A stretch of DNA of 64,000 bases from Clostridia bacterium (GTDB taxonomy: Bacteria; Bacillota_A; Clostridia; Christensenellales; Aristaeellaceae): NCBI GenBank assembly GCA_017399225.1, contig JAFQEB010000004.1, positions 1 through 64,000 on the forward strand, in the 5' to 3' direction. Made by a program: the position numbers and the translations under genes. The notes beneath the pieces are model-generated. The model was not told the DNA's origin and searched no databases. It saw nothing but the letters and a program-made list of their open reading frames with translations. Shown here piece after piece: positions 32,684 to 41,468 of this stretch (position 1 is its first letter; the number at the start of each line of letters is the position of its first letter).

Positions 32684-34003
32684 TTAAGGACGGTTCACCA
32701 CGCCCACAAACAGCGGCAGTTGATCCGCGCCGGTGACGGCAAAGAGGAAGGGCCTGTCCAGCACGAAATCGATCTCCTCAAGCTGCTGGGGCGGCGCGGC
32801 CATGGCCATCATCATCAGTGTGAAGGCGGCGGCCTCGCAGCCTTCCTCGTCGATCACGACCCGGGCGTCGTGGCGCACCTGGGACAGGGCGATGGGCAGC
32901 TCCTCATCCGCCAGGGGCGAGAAGTCTGCTTCGTTTGCGCTGAAGACCTTTGTGACGCCCATGGCCTTCAGCCCGCCGGACAGCTCCATCTGGGAGGTCA
33001 CGTCGAACCTGGGCAGCTGCAAATGGATCCGCATCCGCTTGGATTCGGGAGCGGCGCTGCTGTCGGCCAGGAAGCGAAGGACGGCAGGATCCTCCAGCAG
33101 GTCGTCGGGGGTCAGACCCTCGTCGGGAAGGATGAGCCACATGCCGCCGTCCATGCTGAAGGGCAGGTACACGGCCTGATAGCTTTCGCCCCAGTAGAGT
33201 TGATCGGTGGCGGTTTTGCGCATGAAGGTGCAGTCCACATCACCGTCGGGGCTGCGGAAGACGTCGGTGACGTTGTTTTCAGGAAGGAAGGTCGAATGCC
33301 AGCGGGCCTTCAGCGCCACGGTGCTGGCCAGGGCCAGCGCTGTCGATTCAGGCAGATGTACGCTTTGGATCTGCTCGGTCAGCAGGCCCATGGTGTTTTC
33401 GTCCAGCCATTTCTGCAATGCGGCGTCCATTTCAGGACTGCCCATGCGGCCCTGATACGCAGCTGCGTAATAGTGCTTTGCCAGCGCGGAGGTCGTTTGC
33501 GCATTGTAGGAAAGGCCCTCGTTCAGCCAGGCCGAGGTGGCCAGCAGGCGGGAGGAGGCTCCGTCCGCGCGGTAGTTGGCGTTCCACAGATCGCTGGCCT
33601 GTGCGCGCAGGGCGGCGAGATCTTCGTGGCCAAGCAGCGCGAGGATCTCTGCGCGGCTTTCGCCATCCGTCGTTTCTGCCAGCATGGCCAGCGCCATGTA
33701 GAGGCTCAGCGGGGAATAGACACGGTTAATGCTGCCTGCGCCGGAAAGGCAAGCGCCGATGGAACGCTCCAGGAAGGGCGCAAGTCCCTGCGTATAAGCA
33801 CTGTCCCGGCGCTGGGCGTTGATGCTGTCGCGCCAGGCGTCGTAGGCAGCGTCATCCCGGGAAAGCAGCGGGTCGTCCGGGCTCGGATAGGGAGCCATGT
33901 CAGGGTAGACGGGGGCTGCAATCAGCAGATCATCCGCAAAAGCCGGGATGCACAGGGTCGCCAGGAGCAGGAGGACGGTCAGGAAGTAAAGGCATTTCAT
34001 CAT
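32684..34003 (-). CDS. Secreted serpin (serine/cysteine protease inhibitor)
   Basis: 439 residues, signal peptide to about residue 20 (IPAFADD). Serpin landmarks: NRVYSPLSLYMALAMLAE, STVALKARWHSTF, MRIHLQLPRFDVTSQMEL, MGVTKVFSANEADFS, and the terminal DRPFLFAVT...PLFVGVVNRP. The hinge DEEGCEAAAFT, with small residues, predicts an inhibitory type. The reactive loop that follows is Met/Ala-rich (LMMMAMAAPP), suggesting elastase- or subtilisin-like targets. It probably protects the cell or its enzymes from host or rival proteases. It lies 64 nt after the Tet-like gene. Confidence 0.9.
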   Translation of the reverse strand: MMKCLYFLTVLLLLATLCIPAFADDLLIAAPVYPDMAPYPSPDDPLLSRDDAAYDAWRDSINAQRRDSAYTQGLAPFLERSIGACLSGAGSINRVYSPLSLYMALAMLAETTDGESRAEILALLGHEDLAALRAQASDLWNANYRADGASSRLLATSAWLNEGLSYNAQTTSALAKHYYAAAYQGRMGSPEMDAALQKWLDENTMGLLTEQIQSVHLPESTALALASTVALKARWHSTFLPENNVTDVFRSPDGDVDCTFMRKTATDQLYWGESYQAVYLPFSMDGGMWLILPDEGLTPDDLLEDPAVLRFLADSSAAPESKRMRIHLQLPRFDVTSQMELSGGLKAMGVTKVFSANEADFSPLADEELPIALSQVRHDARVVIDEEGCEAAAFTLMMMAMAAPPQQLEEIDFVLDRPFLFAVTGADQLPLFVGVVNRP

Positions 34004-34067
34004 AATCTCTCCCTTCTGGAATGGGCTTCTGACAAATAAGACGAAATAGCGTGGCAATATGTTCCGC

Positions 34068-36005
34068 TTATACTGAAAATTCCTCATGGCTCATGTGCAT
34101 GTAGCTGCGCACCTGATCCCACGGAACGGTGAAGCCTGCGCCATGGCTGCAGAAGACGGAATCCGGCGTGTCGTCTGCCAGGGGATTGTATCCGGCAGCT
34201 TCGACGATGGTCTCCTGATCGCGGCAGGGGGCATAGCGGCTCATCCACACACGCAGCGCGCCGCGGCCATGGGTCAGGGAGAGGAAATCCTCCTGCCAGG
34301 GGGCAAAGACGGCGTAGGGGCATTCGCCGCGCAGGATGACGCTGTCATCCTCGTATTCGGGAATCTCCACATCAGCCTGCAGGCGGGTCAAAGCCCCGGC
34401 CAGCGGGCCGTACATGTCTGCCGGAGCGCGCAGGGAGAAGCCCGCCACCGGCTCCAGCAGCACGCTTTTTGCATACATCAGCGCATTGCGGATGGCGCGG
34501 TAGGTCGCCTGACGGAAATCGCCGCCCTCGGTGTGCTTGAGGTGGGCACGGCCGGTGAGCAGCTCCACCACGACGTCTGTCAGGGGCGCGCCCGTCAATA
34601 CGCCCTTGTGCTGCTTTTCGGACACATGCCCGGCAATGAGCCGCTGCCAGTTCAGCGACAGCGTGTCCACATGGCAAAGGCTGTGGAAGGTGACGCCGCT
34701 GCCGGGCGCGCCGGGCACGAGGCGCACATGGCATTCGGCATAATGACGCAGGGGCTCGTAATGCCCCACGCCGATGGCGGGTGCGGCGATGGTCTCACGG
34801 TACAGCACATGGGTCGGCCCGAAGTTCGCGCTGATGCCGAAGCGCTCCTGCAGCAGCTGTCTGAGTACCTCCAGCTGGATGCGGCCCATCACATGCACGC
34901 TGATATGTCCCCGGGCTTCCGTGACGGTCAGGGTCGGCTCCTCGTCCTCCAGGATGCGCAGCGCCTGCATCATCCGGAAGGCGGGGAGGGCCTTTTCATC
35001 CCACAGCACCTCGGCGGACATCATCGGCTCGGTACGGAAATGGGTGGCCACTGCCGCGCCGACTACATCGCCGGGGCGGATGCCCTCCAGGCCGGGTATG
35101 GCGACGATGTCGCCGGCTTGTGCAAGATCGGCTGCCCGGAAGCGCTCGCCGTGATAGATGCGCAGCTCGTTGACCTTCTGCCCGACGGGAAGTTCGTCCT
35201 TCACGCGCAGCGAGCCCGACAGGAGCTTGAGGAAGCACAGCCGCTGCCCCTGGGCATCGTGGCGCACCTGATAGCAGCGCGCGGAGAAAGGTAAGTCGCT
35301 TGTGCGATCGACGACTGTCAAAGCCGACAGCACCCGCAGGAATTCCGGGACGCCGCGGCCTTCCAGCGCAACGCCTGCCATGACGGGGAAGCACTGCCGG
35401 CCCTTGACCTGCCTGCACAGCGACGCCATCCATGCGGTTTCCTCGAAGCCGCCGTCAAAGAGCTGCTCCAACAGGGCCTCGTCCCGCTCGGCGATGGCTT
35501 CGATCTCTGTATCAGAGAACCGACTATCGGTCTGAAAAGAGCGCAGATCCAGCATATCGACCGAGAGTCGCTTTTTCATCTGAACGATCACGCGCTCCGG
35601 ATCTGCACCGATGCGATCGAGCTTGTTCAGGAACACGAATACCGGTACGCCGTAATCCTTCAGCAGCTGCCAGACGGTTTCCGTATGGCTCTGTACGCCC
35701 TCCGCGCAGGAGATGACCAACACCGCGTAGTCCGTCACGGACAATGCGCGTTCCATTTCCGTGGAAAAGTCCACATGCCCCGGGGTATCCAGCCAGTAAT
35801 AGGTATCGCCCTCATATTCGAAGTTGGCAAGGCCGGAAAAGATGGTGATGCCCCGCTGCTTTTCCAGCGAATGGGAATCCAGGAATGCGTCCTGGTGATC
35901 GACGCGCCCGATGCTGCGGATGGCCTGGGTATGATACAGCACCCGCTCGGAGAAGGTCGTCTTGCCCGCATCCACATGGGCGAGGATGCCGATGGTCTTG
36001 CGCAT
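34068..36005 (-). CDS. Tet(M)-like ribosomal-protection-family translational GTPase
   Basis: 645 residues, the length of Tet(M)/Tet(O). G1 AHVDAGKTTF, G2/G3 region QRGITIFSG and DTPGHVDF, G4 NKLD; then EF-G-like domains II-V. At the domain-IV tip, where Tet(M)-type proteins carry the YSPVSTPADF loop that reaches the tetracycline site, this protein has GRAHLKHTEGGDFRQ. So it belongs to the family but may not give resistance. Start 36005 follows AAGGGAG. Its promoter overlaps that of the divergent GNAT gene. Confidence 0.8.
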   Translation of the reverse strand: MRKTIGILAHVDAGKTTFSERVLYHTQAIRSIGRVDHQDAFLDSHSLEKQRGITIFSGLANFEYEGDTYYWLDTPGHVDFSTEMERALSVTDYAVLVISCAEGVQSHTETVWQLLKDYGVPVFVFLNKLDRIGADPERVIVQMKKRLSVDMLDLRSFQTDSRFSDTEIEAIAERDEALLEQLFDGGFEETAWMASLCRQVKGRQCFPVMAGVALEGRGVPEFLRVLSALTVVDRTSDLPFSARCYQVRHDAQGQRLCFLKLLSGSLRVKDELPVGQKVNELRIYHGERFRAADLAQAGDIVAIPGLEGIRPGDVVGAAVATHFRTEPMMSAEVLWDEKALPAFRMMQALRILEDEEPTLTVTEARGHISVHVMGRIQLEVLRQLLQERFGISANFGPTHVLYRETIAAPAIGVGHYEPLRHYAECHVRLVPGAPGSGVTFHSLCHVDTLSLNWQRLIAGHVSEKQHKGVLTGAPLTDVVVELLTGRAHLKHTEGGDFRQATYRAIRNALMYAKSVLLEPVAGFSLRAPADMYGPLAGALTRLQADVEIPEYEDDSVILRGECPYAVFAPWQEDFLSLTHGRGALRVWMSRYAPCRDQETIVEAAGYNPLADDTPDSVFCSHGAGFTVPWDQVRSYMHMSHEEFSV

Positions 36006-36035
36006 GGAATCGCTCCCTTTGCTTGAACTTCCTTG

Positions 36036-36064
36036 ATGATACCACACCTTGCGGCTCCGGGCAA
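36036..36064 (-). promoter_or_regulatory. Promoter of the Tet-like GTPase gene
   Basis: Minus strand TTGCCC (36059-36064), 17 nt, TATCAT (36036-36041). Its spacer contains the -35 box of the divergent promoter. Confidence 0.7.
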
Positions 36065-36077
36065 GTGGTGGTATAAT
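36049..36077 (+). promoter_or_regulatory. Promoter of the GNAT-mazG pair
   Basis: TTGCGG (36049-36054), 17 nt, perfect TATAAT (36072-36077). Interleaved with the minus-strand promoter, so both cannot be occupied together. Confidence 0.7.
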
Positions 36078-36108
36078 CGTGGCAGCTGATCCAAAGGACG
36101 TGAATGCT

Positions 36109-36630
36109 ATGAAACCCATCGGCACAAGACCCATTCGCACGGCGCGCCTGCTGCTGCGCAAGCCGGAACACGACGATGCAGCTGCACTGGTCGAAATCCG
36201 CTCCCTGCCCATGACGATGGCGGAGGCCCGGAAGACTGTCGCCTCCATGGTCGCGGAGAGCGCCAAGCCCTTCTGCTTCCACTGGGTCATCACCATGGAG
36301 GGGCAGACGGTCGGCCGCCTCAAGTGCTGGGAGGTCGATCCCTACAACGGCTATGTCCAGTTGGGCTACGACGTCGGGCCGGAATATCGAGGTCAGGGGA
36401 TCATGACGGAAGCCGTCGGTGCTGTCATCCGCTATATGCTCACCGATGCTGATGCGAACCGGGTGTATTGCTCTGTCCGGGAGAATAACCATGCTTCCCG
36501 CCGCGTATGCGAAAAGAACGGCATGAAGCACGAGGGCATATTGCGCCAGCACTACGCCCGGCAGGATGGAGGATACGACGACGTTCACATCTACGGCATC
36601 ATCAGGAGCGACCTTTCGGAAGGAGAATGA
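36109..36630 (+). CDS. GNAT acetyltransferase, RimJ/RimL-like
   Basis: 173 residues. Begins IGTRPIRTARLLLRKPEHDDAAALVEI and has motif A VQLGYDVGPEYRGQGIMTEAVGAVIRY, then RVYCSVRENNHASRRVCEKNGM and EGILRQHY, the hallmarks of the RimJ-type (Acetyltransf_3) group that modify protein N-termini or small molecules. AAAGGA precedes the ATG at 36109. The mazG-like gene follows immediately. Confidence 0.85.
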   Translation: MKPIGTRPIRTARLLLRKPEHDDAAALVEIRSLPMTMAEARKTVASMVAESAKPFCFHWVITMEGQTVGRLKCWEVDPYNGYVQLGYDVGPEYRGQGIMTEAVGAVIRYMLTDADANRVYCSVRENNHASRRVCEKNGMKHEGILRQHYARQDGGYDDVHIYGIIRSDLSEGE

Positions 36631-36635
36631 GGCGC

Positions 36636-36959
36636 ATGGCACTGGATATTGAAGGGATGCAGGCCATCCAGCGGGAGCTGCAGGAAAAGTATCGGGACAA
36701 GTGGGAGCCCATCGACCCGCAGCGGGGCCTCAACAAGCTGATGTGGCTGACCGGCGAGGTAGGCGAGGCGGCGCAGATCATCAAGCACAGGGGCTGGCAG
36801 GGGATCATGGAGGATCCGGATACACGCCATGCGTTCATTGAGGAGCTCTGCGATGTGATGATGTACCTCAACGACGTCTGCCTGTGCTACGGCGTCACGC
36901 CGGAGGAACTCGAAGCGATCTACCGCGCAAAGCATGAGCGCAACATGCGCCGCTGGTAA
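36636..36959 (+). CDS. MazG-like nucleotide pyrophosphohydrolase
   Basis: 107 residues of all-alpha NTP-PPase. Metal-binding acidic residues are in LTGEVGEAAQIIK and HAFIEELCDVMMYLNDVC (E..E...EE..D). Full length for the single-domain group. An ATG at 36627 overlaps the GNAT stop but is too near the ribosome binding site (AAGGAG); 36636 is preferred. Likely removes non-canonical NTPs. Confidence 0.85.
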   Translation: MALDIEGMQAIQRELQEKYRDKWEPIDPQRGLNKLMWLTGEVGEAAQIIKHRGWQGIMEDPDTRHAFIEELCDVMMYLNDVCLCYGVTPEELEAIYRAKHERNMRRW

Positions 36960-37013
36960 GGGAAAATGCGGAGCAAATCTGGAAAATGGCTTGAAAATAG
37001 CGACTGTGCTGCA

Positions 37014-37042
37014 TTGACTTTGCGCGCGGGACAATTTATAAT
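37014..37042 (+). promoter_or_regulatory. Promoter of uxuA-uxuB
   Basis: TTGACT (37014-37019), 17 nt, perfect TATAAT (37037-37042), 52 nt before uxuA. No clear palindromic operator is visible nearby. Confidence 0.85.
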
Positions 37043-37093
37043 ATATCCAGATGCGTTGTACCGCTATTATTGCATAACAGGAGGAACCGTCCT

Positions 37094-38173
37094 ATGAAAA
37101 TGACCTTTCGCTGGTATGGCAAGGAATCTGACCCGATCCCGCTGAAGTATGTCAAGCAGATCCCCGGCATGTCCGGCCTGATGGGCCTGCTGGACAAGCC
37201 AGCCGGCGTTGACTGGCCTGAAGAGGAAGTCAAGGAGCTGGTGGATTACGTCCACGCCCACGGCCTGGAGCTGGAAGTGATCGAGTCCGTCAACGTCCAT
37301 GAGGACATCAAGATGGGCCTGCCTACCCGCGATGAGTACATCAAGAACTACTGCTCCACCGTCCGCACGCTGGCCAAGTATGGCGTGAAGGTGATCGTGT
37401 ACAACTTCATGCCCGTCTTCGACTGGCTGCGTACCGATCTGGCCCGCGTGATCGAGGAGGACGGCTCCAACTCCCTGTACTTCAACGAGGAAGATCTGGG
37501 CGAAATGGGCCCGATGGAGATCGTCCGCCGCACGGCCGAGGACTCGAAGGGCTTCACCCTGCCCGGCTGGGAGCCCGAGCGTCTGGCTCTGCTGGAGACG
37601 ACCCTGAAGCAGTACGAGGGCATCACCCCCGACATGCTGCGCGAGAATTACAAGTACTTCCTGGAGCGCGTGTGCCCCGTGTGCGAGGAAGTTGGCGTGA
37701 AGCTTGCCTGCCATCCCGACGATCCGGCCTGGCCCATCTTCGGCCTGCCCCGCATCGCCCACAGCCAGGAGGATTACGACAAGATCGTGAACCTGTACAA
37801 CAGCCCCGCCAACACTCTGTGCCTGTGCACCGGCTCCCTGGGCTCCAATCCCGAGAACGATATCCCGGCCATCATCCGCCACTTCGGTGAGATGGACCGC
37901 ATCGGCGCAATGCACGTCCGCAACGTGAAGTACCTGGGCCACCGCCACTTCCGTGAGGCTGCCCACCTGTCCTCCACCGGCGACCTGGATATGTACGAGA
38001 TCATGAAGGCCATCTACGATACCTGCCCCGACACCTACATCCGCCCCGATCATGGCCGCATGATCTGGGACGAGCAGGGCCGTCCCGGCTATGGCCTGTA
38101 CGATCGCGCGCTGGGCGCAACCTACCTCAACGGCATCTGGGAGTGTCTGTGCCGTGAGCACGGCGAGAAGTAA
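37094..38173 (+). CDS. uxuA: Mannonate dehydratase
   Basis: 359 residues; dehydrates D-mannonate to 2-keto-3-deoxygluconate in glucuronate breakdown. TIM-barrel with metal ligands in [19 protein letters not shown] (His), [14 protein letters not shown] (Cys), MHVRNV (His) and [13 protein letters not shown] (Asp/His). Length and motifs match the Firmicutes group. AGGAGGA precedes the start. uxuB lies 22 nt downstream; uxaC and KDG kinase/aldolase are not in the window. Confidence 0.97.
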   Translation: MKMTFRWYGKESDPIPLKYVKQIPGMSGLMGLLDKPAGVDWPEEEVKELVDYVHAHGLELEVIESVNVHEDIKMGLPTRDEYIKNYCSTVRTLAKYGVKVIVYNFMPVFDWLRTDLARVIEEDGSNSLYFNEEDLGEMGPMEIVRRTAEDSKGFTLPGWEPERLALLETTLKQYEGITPDMLRENYKYFLERVCPVCEEVGVKLACHPDDPAWPIFGLPRIAHSQEDYDKIVNLYNSPANTLCLCTGSLGSNPENDIPAIIRHFGEMDRIGAMHVRNVKYLGHRHFREAAHLSSTGDLDMYEIMKAIYDTCPDTYIRPDHGRMIWDEQGRPGYGLYDRALGATYLNGIWECLCREHGEK

Positions 38174-38195
38174 GCCGTTTGAAAGGAGAATGACC

Positions 38196-39809
38196 ATGAA
38201 GCTTTCCTATCAGGGCATTCAGGATCAGGCCGCCTACGCCGCCGCCGGCGTCAAGCTGCCCGGCTACGACTGGCAGCAGATGGCCAATGAGACGGAGAAG
38301 GCTCCTGTCTGGGTGCATTTTGGCGCGGGCAACATCTTCCGCGGCTTTATCGCAGCCCTCCAGCAGCGCCTTCTGAACGCAGGGGAGGCCGCCTCCGGCA
38401 TCATCGCCGCCGAGACCTTCGACTACGACATCATTGATCAGATCTACATTCCCCATGATTCCATGACGCTGATGGTGGCCCTCAAGCCCGACGGCTCCAC
38501 CAACAAGGAGGTCATCGCCTCCATTGCCAAGGGCCTCAAGGCGGATTGCACCAACGCGGCGGACTGGGCTGCCCTGAAGGCTGCCTTCGTGAATCCCTCT
38601 CTGCAGTTTGCCTCCTTCACCATCACCGAGAAGGGCTATGCGCTGACCAACCTCGCGGGCGAGCTGATGCCTGTGGTCGTGGCGGATATCGCAAACGGCC
38701 CCGAAAAGGCCCGCCATGCCATGTCCGTCGTGGCGGCGATGCTCTACGCCCGCTTTGAGGCTGGTGCAGCCCCCATCGCCATGGTGTCCATGGACAACTG
38801 CTCCCACAACGGCGAGAAGCTGCGTTCCTCCGTCCTGACCGTCGTTGACGGCTGGGTGAAGAATGGCTTCGTGCCTGCTGAGTTCGCCGAGTATGTTGCG
38901 GACGAGACCCGCGTGTCCTTCCCCTGGTCGATGATCGACAAGATCACCCCCCGTCCCGCTGACGTTATCCGCGATCAGCTTCTGGCTCAGGGCTTTGAGG
39001 ATATGGCGCCGGTCATCACCAGCCGCAACACCTACATCGCGCCCTTCGTCAATGCGGAGATCCCGCAGTACCTGGTGGTGGAGGATCGCTTCCCCAACGG
39101 CCGCCCTGCGCTGGAGAAGGCCGGCGTGTATCTGTGCGACCGCGAGACTGTCAACATGACTGAGCGCATGAAGGTCACCACCTGCCTGAACCCCCTGCAC
39201 ACCGCCCTGGCTGTGTACGGCTGCCTGCTGGGCTACACCTCCATCGCGGCTGAAATGCAGGACGAAGAGCTGGTCAAGCTGGTCAAGACCATCGGCTACG
39301 TTGAGGGTCTGCCCGTCGTGACCGACCCCGGCATCGTCAGCCCCAAGGCCTTCATCGACGAGGTTGTCGAGCAGCGCCTGCCCAACCCCTTCATCCCCGA
39401 TACCCCCCAGCGCATCGCCACCGATACCTCCCAGAAGGTCGGCATCCGCTTCGGCGAGACCATCAAGAGCTATCTGGCATCCGATACGCTGAATGTGGCC
39501 GACCTGACCGCCATCCCCCTGGCGCTGGCAGGCTGGCTGCGCTACCTGATCGCCGTGGATGACGAGGGCAAGGAGATGCCCGTGTCCTCCGATCCCATGC
39601 TGAACGCCCTGCAGGCGCAGCTGGCGGGCGTGGAGCTAGGCAAGCCGGAATCCGTCGAAGGCAAGCTGGAACCCATCCTGTCCAACGCTGCGGTCTTCGG
39701 CGTGAGCCTCTACGAAGCCAAGCTGGCCGGCAAGGTCGAGGGCTTCCTGAAGGAAATGCTGGCGGGCCCCGGCGCTGTCCGCGCGACGCTGAAGAAGTAT
39801 CTTGCGTAA
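38196..39809 (+). CDS. uxuB: D-mannonate oxidoreductase / mannitol dehydrogenase family
   Basis: 537 residues. The NAD-binding N-terminus is PVWVHFGAGNIFRGF; central SMDNCSHNGEKLR, FPWSMIDKITPRP and the C-terminal domain AERMKV..CLNPLHTALAVYGCLLGY follow the long-chain mannitol dehydrogenase family (here TERMKVTTCLNPLHTALA). Pairing with uxuA points to fructuronate reduction to mannonate. Start 38196 lies 8 nt after AAAGGAG; ATG 38190 is too close. Confidence 0.93.
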   Translation: MKLSYQGIQDQAAYAAAGVKLPGYDWQQMANETEKAPVWVHFGAGNIFRGFIAALQQRLLNAGEAASGIIAAETFDYDIIDQIYIPHDSMTLMVALKPDGSTNKEVIASIAKGLKADCTNAADWAALKAAFVNPSLQFASFTITEKGYALTNLAGELMPVVVADIANGPEKARHAMSVVAAMLYARFEAGAAPIAMVSMDNCSHNGEKLRSSVLTVVDGWVKNGFVPAEFAEYVADETRVSFPWSMIDKITPRPADVIRDQLLAQGFEDMAPVITSRNTYIAPFVNAEIPQYLVVEDRFPNGRPALEKAGVYLCDRETVNMTERMKVTTCLNPLHTALAVYGCLLGYTSIAAEMQDEELVKLVKTIGYVEGLPVVTDPGIVSPKAFIDEVVEQRLPNPFIPDTPQRIATDTSQKVGIRFGETIKSYLASDTLNVADLTAIPLALAGWLRYLIAVDDEGKEMPVSSDPMLNALQAQLAGVELGKPESVEGKLEPILSNAAVFGVSLYEAKLAGKVEGFLKEMLAGPGAVRATLKKYLA

Positions 39810-39830
39810 ATCGAACATGTGCATATCATG

Positions 39831-39860
39831 CCAGGCTGCCCTTACGGGCAGTCTGGTTTT
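39831..39860 (+). terminator. Terminator of uxuAB
   Basis: Stem CCAGGCTGCCC / GGGCAGTCTGG (10 pairs plus one wobble or mismatch), TTAC loop, followed by TTTT. Confidence 0.85.
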
Positions 39861-39943
39861 CTGCTGTATGCAGGAAGGAAAAAGCAGGCTGCCCATCGAA
39901 TAAAATACAAATATGCTAACAGGGAAAGGAGCCGGTCAGGAGA

Positions 39944-40399
39944 ATGCAGCGCGTGGTGCGTGTACTGCTTTGGGCGGCGACGATCCTGCTGATGCTCACG
40001 ATCTTTGGGTTCTCTGCCGAAACGGCGGAGGAGTCCGACAGCACCAGCGCGATCATCACCCGCCCGCTGACGGAGCTGCTCGCCGGTATGCGGGCAGGGA
40101 TCACGGCAGATGAAAAAGCAATGCTGTACGAGCAGGTGGATCATGCGGTGCGCAAAACGGCGCATTTTGCAGAATATGCACTCCTGGGGCTGCTGGCTGC
40201 GCTCCTGCTGCGGAGCTATGGGCTGCGACAATGGTGGCTGCCCTGGCTGCTGGTATCCCTCTACGCCGTGACGGACGAGGTGCACCAGCTGTTCCTGCCG
40301 GGACGCTCCGGGCAGCTTTCGGACGTGCTGCTGGATTCCGTCGGAGCCCTCTGCGGCTGCGGCACGATATTTCTGATCACTCATGACAGGAGGAAATAA
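39944..40399 (+). CDS. VanZ-family membrane protein
   Basis: 151 residues, with membrane segments at about 6-24 and three near the C-terminus. Family signature: FGFSAET near the N-terminus, RKTAHFAEYALLGLLAALL, SLYAVTDEVHQLFLPGRSGQLSDVLLDSVGALCG. VanZ in enterococci gives low-level teicoplanin resistance; most chromosomal homologues are uncharacterised. First of a tight run (2-nt gap to the next gene). Confidence 0.88.
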   Translation: MQRVVRVLLWAATILLMLTIFGFSAETAEESDSTSAIITRPLTELLAGMRAGITADEKAMLYEQVDHAVRKTAHFAEYALLGLLAALLLRSYGLRQWWLPWLLVSLYAVTDEVHQLFLPGRSGQLSDVLLDSVGALCGCGTIFLITHDRRK

Positions 40400-40401
40400 A
40401 A

Positions 40402-41061
40402 ATGATGACCATTCAGGATCTTTACGCGCTGGAGCATACCATGGCGGCGGATTATCTCAGCCGCTTCACCTGGCCCTGGGAGGCTCTTGACGGCATCAAG
40501 GCGGAGATCATCCGTCTGGGCGAAAGCCTTGATCCTGCGGAATACACCGAGGTATCACCGCAGGTGTGGGTGCACAAGACTGCAACCGTCGCCCCCACCG
40601 CTTATCTGGGCGCGCCCTGCATCATCGGCGCGAAGACCGAAGTGCGCCACTGCGCCTTCGTCCGCGGCAGCGCGCTGGTGGGCGAGGAATGCGTGGTAGG
40701 CAATTCCGTGGAGCTCAAGAACGTCATCCTCTTTGACTGCGTGCAGGTGCCCCACTACAACTATGTGGGCGACAGCATCCTGGGCTACAAGAGCCATATG
40801 GGAGCGGGTTCCATCACTTCCAATGTCAAGTCGGACAAGGGCCTCGTCGTTGTCCGCAGCGCGGAGGGAGCCATCGAGACCGGTCTGAAGAAGATGGGCG
40901 CGATGCTGGGCGACCATGTCGAGGTCGGCTGCAACAGCGTGCTGAATCCCGGCACGGTGATCGGCCGGAACAGCAATGTGTATCCGATCAGCAGCGTGCG
41001 CGGCGTGGTGCCTGCCGGCAGCATCCACAAGCAGAACGGCACGGTGGTGACCAAAAGATGA
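40402..41061 (+). CDS. Left-handed beta-helix acyl/nucleotidyl-transferase-like protein
   Basis: 219 residues with hexapeptide repeats from about 55 to 200 (for example APTAYLGAPCIIGAKTEVRHCAFVRGSALVGEECVVGN and GDHVEVGCNSVLNPGTVIGRN). It resembles the C-terminal half of GlmU and UDP-N-acetylglucosamine pyrophosphorylase-related proteins without the nucleotidyltransferase domain. AGGAGGA precedes the start and the stop overlaps the next gene (ATGA). Substrate unknown. Confidence 0.8.
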   Translation: MMTIQDLYALEHTMAADYLSRFTWPWEALDGIKAEIIRLGESLDPAEYTEVSPQVWVHKTATVAPTAYLGAPCIIGAKTEVRHCAFVRGSALVGEECVVGNSVELKNVILFDCVQVPHYNYVGDSILGYKSHMGAGSITSNVKSDKGLVVVRSAEGAIETGLKKMGAMLGDHVEVGCNSVLNPGTVIGRNSNVYPISSVRGVVPAGSIHKQNGTVVTKR

Positions 41062-41468
41062 TCCGCCCCATCATGAAGGACGTCTTCTTCCTCTCTCAGC
41101 CCAGCGAGGAGGCGACCAGGGCGGACAAGCAGGTGATCGCCGATCTGGTGGACACCCTGAATGCCAACCTGGAAGGCTGTGTCGGCATGGCAGCCAACAT
41201 GATCGGCGTCCGCAAGCGTATCATCGTGGTGCGCATGGGGCCAATCAGTATGCCGATGGTCAACCCGGTCATCGTGTCGAAGTCCTGCCCCTATGAAGCG
41301 GAGGAGGGCTGCCTGTCGCTGACAGGTGTGCGCAAATGCACCCGTTACCGCGATATCGAAGTCAGCTACCTGGATGCAGCCTTTATCCAGCGCCGCCAGA
41401 GGTACTCCGGCTGGATCGCGCAGATCATCCAGCACGAGGTCGATCACTGCAACGGAGTGATCATATGA
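41058..41468 (+). CDS. Peptide deformylase-like protein
   Basis: 136 residues. Motif 2 EEGCLSL and motif 3 QHEVDHCNG (HEXXH-type metal site) are intact. Motif 1 reads GCVGMAANMIG where typical deformylases have GxGLAAxQxG, so Gln is replaced by Asn. This short variant is common in Clostridia and usually annotated as deformylase; it may be an accessory paralogue. Overlaps both neighbours by 4 nt (ATGA). Confidence 0.85.
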   Translation: MIRPIMKDVFFLSQPSEEATRADKQVIADLVDTLNANLEGCVGMAANMIGVRKRIIVVRMGPISMPMVNPVIVSKSCPYEAEEGCLSLTGVRKCTRYRDIEVSYLDAAFIQRRQRYSGWIAQIIQHEVDHCNGVII

